The notes below the pieces were generated by a model that made no database searches, had not been told where the DNA came from, and saw only the letters and a list, made by a program, of their open reading frames with translations. DNA of 64,000 bases, from the NCBI GenBank assembly GCA_045807725.1, contig JBJMGV010000126.1:124001-188000 (forward strand). The letters run 5' to 3'. Of this stretch, positions 61,441 through 64,000 are shown one piece after another. A program made the translations under genes and the position numbers. The stretch's first letter is position 1, and each line of letters starts with the position of its first letter. This DNA comes from DATENM01 sp045807725 (GTDB taxonomy: Bacteria; Acidobacteriota; Blastocatellia; UBA7656).

Positions 61441-63702
61441 ATGAACAAGACCGAGCTATCCATCGGGAGCGGGCGACTGCGCAGCATCGACGCGTTGCGC
61501 GGCATCGCCGCTTTAGCCGTGCTGCTGTTTCACGCCGGCGGCGGCTTTGCAGGCCGCTTCAACGTCCTGCCGCCGGTGCTTGCGACCAGCCTCTCGACGC
61601 TGCTCTCATTCGGCTACACCGGCGTCGGGCTCTTCTTCGTCATCTCAGGCTTCTGCATACACCTGCGCTGGGCGAAAGCGCGAGCCGCAGGCCACTCGCC
61701 GCAGACCGACTTCATTGCGTTTTGGAAGCGACGAATCTTTCGACTCTATCCGCCTTACCTCATCGCGCTGGGCTGTTACCTGTTCGTGCTGATGCTCGAA
61801 GGCAAGCTCGCAATGACGCCCTTCTTCGGCTTCGATATTGGCGTGCACCTGCTGATGATGCACAACGTCCTGTTCGACACGGCCTACAGTTTCAACGGGC
61901 CGTTCTGGACGCTGGCCATCGAAGAGCAACTCTACCTCGCCTACTTCCTTCTGCTCTTTCTGCGTCGCCGCCTGGGCTGGGCGTGGACGCTCGGCATCTG
62001 TTTGACAGTTAGAATTCTGTGGTTCGCGCTCGCGCAAGGCGTGAACCCGCTGCTGGCGTCGCTGTTCGGGCAGCCCTTCTATTATCAATCGCATTCGTTC
62101 GGCGTGCAGATGCCGATCAATGAAGGAGCGCTGTTCCACTGGATCGTTTGGGCGCTCGGCGCATTCGCCGTCGAAGGCGCAGTCGGACTGGTCACAATGC
62201 CAGCGTGGTGTCGAAGCCTTAGGCTTGGGCTAGTGACGCTGACGGCTGCCGCCGCGCTCGCTTACGTTGATCGCACGGCGAGCGCCACCGGCCTCTTCCA
62301 TTACGCGGCTTGGCTTGTCATCGATCCGCTCTGGGGGCTTGGCTTCTTTTGCATAGTCAATGCGGCGGTGGCGCGCGAGCACAGGTGGCGATTGACCGGG
62401 CGACTGCCGCGCTTGATCGCTCTGCTGGCTGGAGTCGGCATCTTCTCCTACTCGCTTTACCTGATGCACGAGTTCGTGCTGGCTCACTTCCTGCGAATGA
62501 CTTCGAGCTGGTTCGGCGTGCCTGAGAGCGGATTGACGATCTTCTCGCTGCTCGCGCTTGCGCCGGTGTGCGTCGCGCTGGCGTGGGCTTTCTTTCAATT
62601 ATTCGAGCGGCCATTCATTCCGAAGCCCGCTGCTCCGCCGTCACAGTTGACGCCGGCAACCGCACGCACGCGCCGACAGCGCAAGGCGGCGTTGATCCTG
62701 CGTCGCGCCGCGATTGTTGGTTTAGCGTTGTTCGTTCTCGCCGAAGTCGGCTTGCGCGTGTACGACCGCATTCGTCCGCTGGCGATTTTTCTAGACGATT
62801 CCTACAATCGCTTCCGAGGCCGCCCGTTCGCGCCCGATTATAATTTTCGCTTGAATTCGAGAGGCTTCAAAGACGTTGAGTTTCGCCAGCAGAAAGAGGA
62901 AGGCAGCCGGCGCATACTGGCAATCGGCGGCTCGTCGGCTTACGCGGCCCCGCCCTATCAACACGCTTACCCGACCGTCCTCGAACAGCGCCTCAATCAA
63001 AGCGGCGGTCACGTTGAAGTCGTCAATATGGCCATACCGAACCTTCGCCCGAATGATTACTTCTCGCTGCTCGTCCGCGAAGGTCTCGCCTTGCAGCCCG
63101 ATCTCGTGGTCGTCTCCTTCTCGATGGGCAGCGACCTTGAAGATGATAACTTAGAGCCGCACATGAACTCTTACGTCGCCGCGACTCTGCGCTCGCTGAA
63201 GCAAACGCCGCGACGGTACGAAGGGTTGATTTACAATGGCGCGCCCGCTTACGAAGACAATCAGCCGACGATGCCGGACGCCGACTACCTCCAGACGCTG
63301 CAAGCGCGCAGCCGCGTCTACAGCAAGCCCAACGACGCTCTCATTGCCGACATTGCCGAAGCAACCAGTCAGTTGGCGAGGATGAAGCGCCTCTGCGACG
63401 CCAACGGCATCGGGTTCACAGTCGTCTTAATTCCCGATGAAGTGCAGGTGGACGGTGCGCTACAAGCGCAGTTCGGCGGGCGGGACTTTGCGCGACCGAG
63501 TCGGTTGCTGGCCGAGCAGTTAAGCGCGCAGCAGATCGACTGTGTTGATTTACTCGACGAGTTCACGCGCGCGTCAGGACAAAGGCGGCTCTACAAGCCT
63601 AACGATGGACGTTGGAATATCGCGGGTAATCGACTGGCGGCTGAACTTCTCGAACGTCACCTGTCGGCTCGCTTGCCCGGCGCGCTGCGTGGCGGTGATT
63701 GA
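61441..63702 (+). CDS. Membrane acyltransferase-3 fused to an SGNH domain (OafA-like)
   Basis: A 753-residue protein. An acyltransferase-3 domain (about residues 10-380) has ten membrane helices, with the family motif LRSIDALRGIAALAVLLFH and a catalytic His in the LFHAGGG segment; a further membrane helix lies near 430-450. A C-terminal SGNH-type hydrolase/transferase domain (about 480-750) opens with AIGGSSAYA and later shows VVSFSMGSDLEDDN and a C-terminal P-N-D-G-R-W-N segment rather than a clear DxxH. OafA-like fusions O-acetylate surface glycans. It follows the exporter genes by 49 bases and probably modifies the exported polysaccharide. Confidence 0.88.
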   Translation: MNKTELSIGSGRLRSIDALRGIAALAVLLFHAGGGFAGRFNVLPPVLATSLSTLLSFGYTGVGLFFVISGFCIHLRWAKARAAGHSPQTDFIAFWKRRIFRLYPPYLIALGCYLFVLMLEGKLAMTPFFGFDIGVHLLMMHNVLFDTAYSFNGPFWTLAIEEQLYLAYFLLLFLRRRLGWAWTLGICLTVRILWFALAQGVNPLLASLFGQPFYYQSHSFGVQMPINEGALFHWIVWALGAFAVEGAVGLVTMPAWCRSLRLGLVTLTAAAALAYVDRTASATGLFHYAAWLVIDPLWGLGFFCIVNAAVAREHRWRLTGRLPRLIALLAGVGIFSYSLYLMHEFVLAHFLRMTSSWFGVPESGLTIFSLLALAPVCVALAWAFFQLFERPFIPKPAAPPSQLTPATARTRRQRKAALILRRAAIVGLALFVLAEVGLRVYDRIRPLAIFLDDSYNRFRGRPFAPDYNFRLNSRGFKDVEFRQQKEEGSRRILAIGGSSAYAAPPYQHAYPTVLEQRLNQSGGHVEVVNMAIPNLRPNDYFSLLVREGLALQPDLVVVSFSMGSDLEDDNLEPHMNSYVAATLRSLKQTPRRYEGLIYNGAPAYEDNQPTMPDADYLQTLQARSRVYSKPNDALIADIAEATSQLARMKRLCDANGIGFTVVLIPDEVQVDGALQAQFGGRDFARPSRLLAEQLSAQQIDCVDLLDEFTRASGQRRLYKPNDGRWNIAGNRLAAELLERHLSARLPGALRGGD

Positions 63703-63717
63703 AGGGCGCTTTCGTGA

Positions 63718-64000
63718 TCACTCGTTTTTGCAGGTGATCGACTTGAGCGTGTGAGCCAGGTCCATGTCAGTGCCGGCAATCTTGGCGCGGAGGGTGTGCG
63801 GCTTGCCGTCTCTCAGTTGCGCGGGCAGGGTGTAGTTGAATGAGTGATTGCCATTACCTTTGCGCGCGTCAACCAAATCCTGCCGAAACAGGTCCGCCGT
63901 GACTGTGGCCAATAACGTGTTGCCGTCATAGATTTCGACTTTGACCGGATCGTTGGGACGTTGCCCGTCCCACGCCCAGCCGATCAGGTTGTAGCAGTTG
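63718..64000 (-). CDS. Partial beta-sandwich protein (5' end outside the window)
   Basis: The C-terminal 93 residues of a protein whose start lies beyond the right edge. The visible part contains GWAWDGQRPNDPVKVEIYDG, GNGNHSFNYTLPAQL and KPHTLRAKIAGTD, a module that occurs, often repeated, in secreted Acidobacteriota-like proteins beside proteases, glycosidases or lipid-binding domains. No enzyme motif is visible here. It converges on the acyltransferase gene, with 15 bases between the stop codons. Confidence 0.7.
   Translation of the reverse strand, partial: NCYNLIGWAWDGQRPNDPVKVEIYDGNTLLATVTADLFRQDLVDARKGNGNHSFNYTLPAQLRDGKPHTLRAKIAGTDMDLAHTLKSITCKNE

Overview
The window is 64 kb of GC-rich bacterial chromosome with no rRNA, tRNA or phage genes that I can recognise. 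The gene set fits an aerobic or facultative Acidobacteriota-like soil or sediment bacterium, perhaps Blastocatellia: a lanthanide-type PQQ alcohol dehydrogenase, a caa3-type oxidase, many multihaem cytochromes, System II cytochrome c maturation, GH3/GH16/GH39 glycosidases, a surface-polysaccharide locus, and many palindromic dispersed repeats. This placement is an inference; no marker gene is present to confirm it.

Layout. 1-1.7 kb: a membrane protein. 1.7-11.3 kb (minus strand): a tightly coupled operon for a PQQ alcohol dehydrogenase with the Asp-x-Asp lanthanide signature, its XoxJ/MxaJ-like periplasmic protein, a lipoprotein cytochrome c, cytochrome oxidase subunits II (with fused cytochrome c), I and III, CtaG, a 55-residue cytochrome c remnant and a YVTN beta-propeller. 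Alcohol oxidation appears to be wired to its own terminal oxidase. 11.6-13.0 kb: a DUF421 protein and a formate/nitrite channel. 13.4-20.3 kb: secreted GH3, GH16 and GH39 glycosidases and a thioredoxin-fold protein. 20.7-25 kb: a YwiC-like protein, a haemerythrin, HemN and small proteins.

25.9-39.6 kb (minus strand) is the most striking region. It holds a seven-haem membrane-anchored cytochrome, an eleven-haem cytochrome fused to a membrane cytochrome b, a small monohaem cytochrome, a five-haem cytochrome, an MtrB/PioB-type outer-membrane barrel, a decahaem MtrA/DmsE-type cytochrome, and ResB/ResC for haem attachment. Together these look like an inner-membrane-to-outer-surface electron conduit. 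CRP-type palindromes (TGTGA-N6-TCACA or close variants) lie upstream of three of its transcription units. A second shared sequence block lies upstream of the same units and of hemN.

39.9-63.7 kb: a cell-surface glycan locus with an AsnB-like amidotransferase, a 1635-residue methyltransferase/triple-glycosyltransferase protein, several GT2 and GT4 enzymes, a Wzm/Wzt-type ABC exporter, an acyltransferase-SGNH protein, a TPR membrane protein, and two secreted repeat proteins. A partial gene runs off the right edge.

Dispersed repeats fill most non-coding gaps: (a) GCTCC-GTCA-GGAGC palindromes followed by ATGTTTATAG, (b) GCCGC-GTA-GCGGC and GGCGTT-GAAACGCC palindromes, (c) two copies of a 230-285 bp element with terminal inverted repeats, (d) CGGCGACACGG minisatellites, (e) purine-rich GGAAGCAGGAGGCA minisatellites, and (f) CTCTGCGTCTCTGCGGTGA and GGCCACAGAGGC repeats. 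Several touch or enter genes: one supplies the N-terminus of the XoxJ-like protein, and another supplies the ribosome site of the oxidase subunit III gene.
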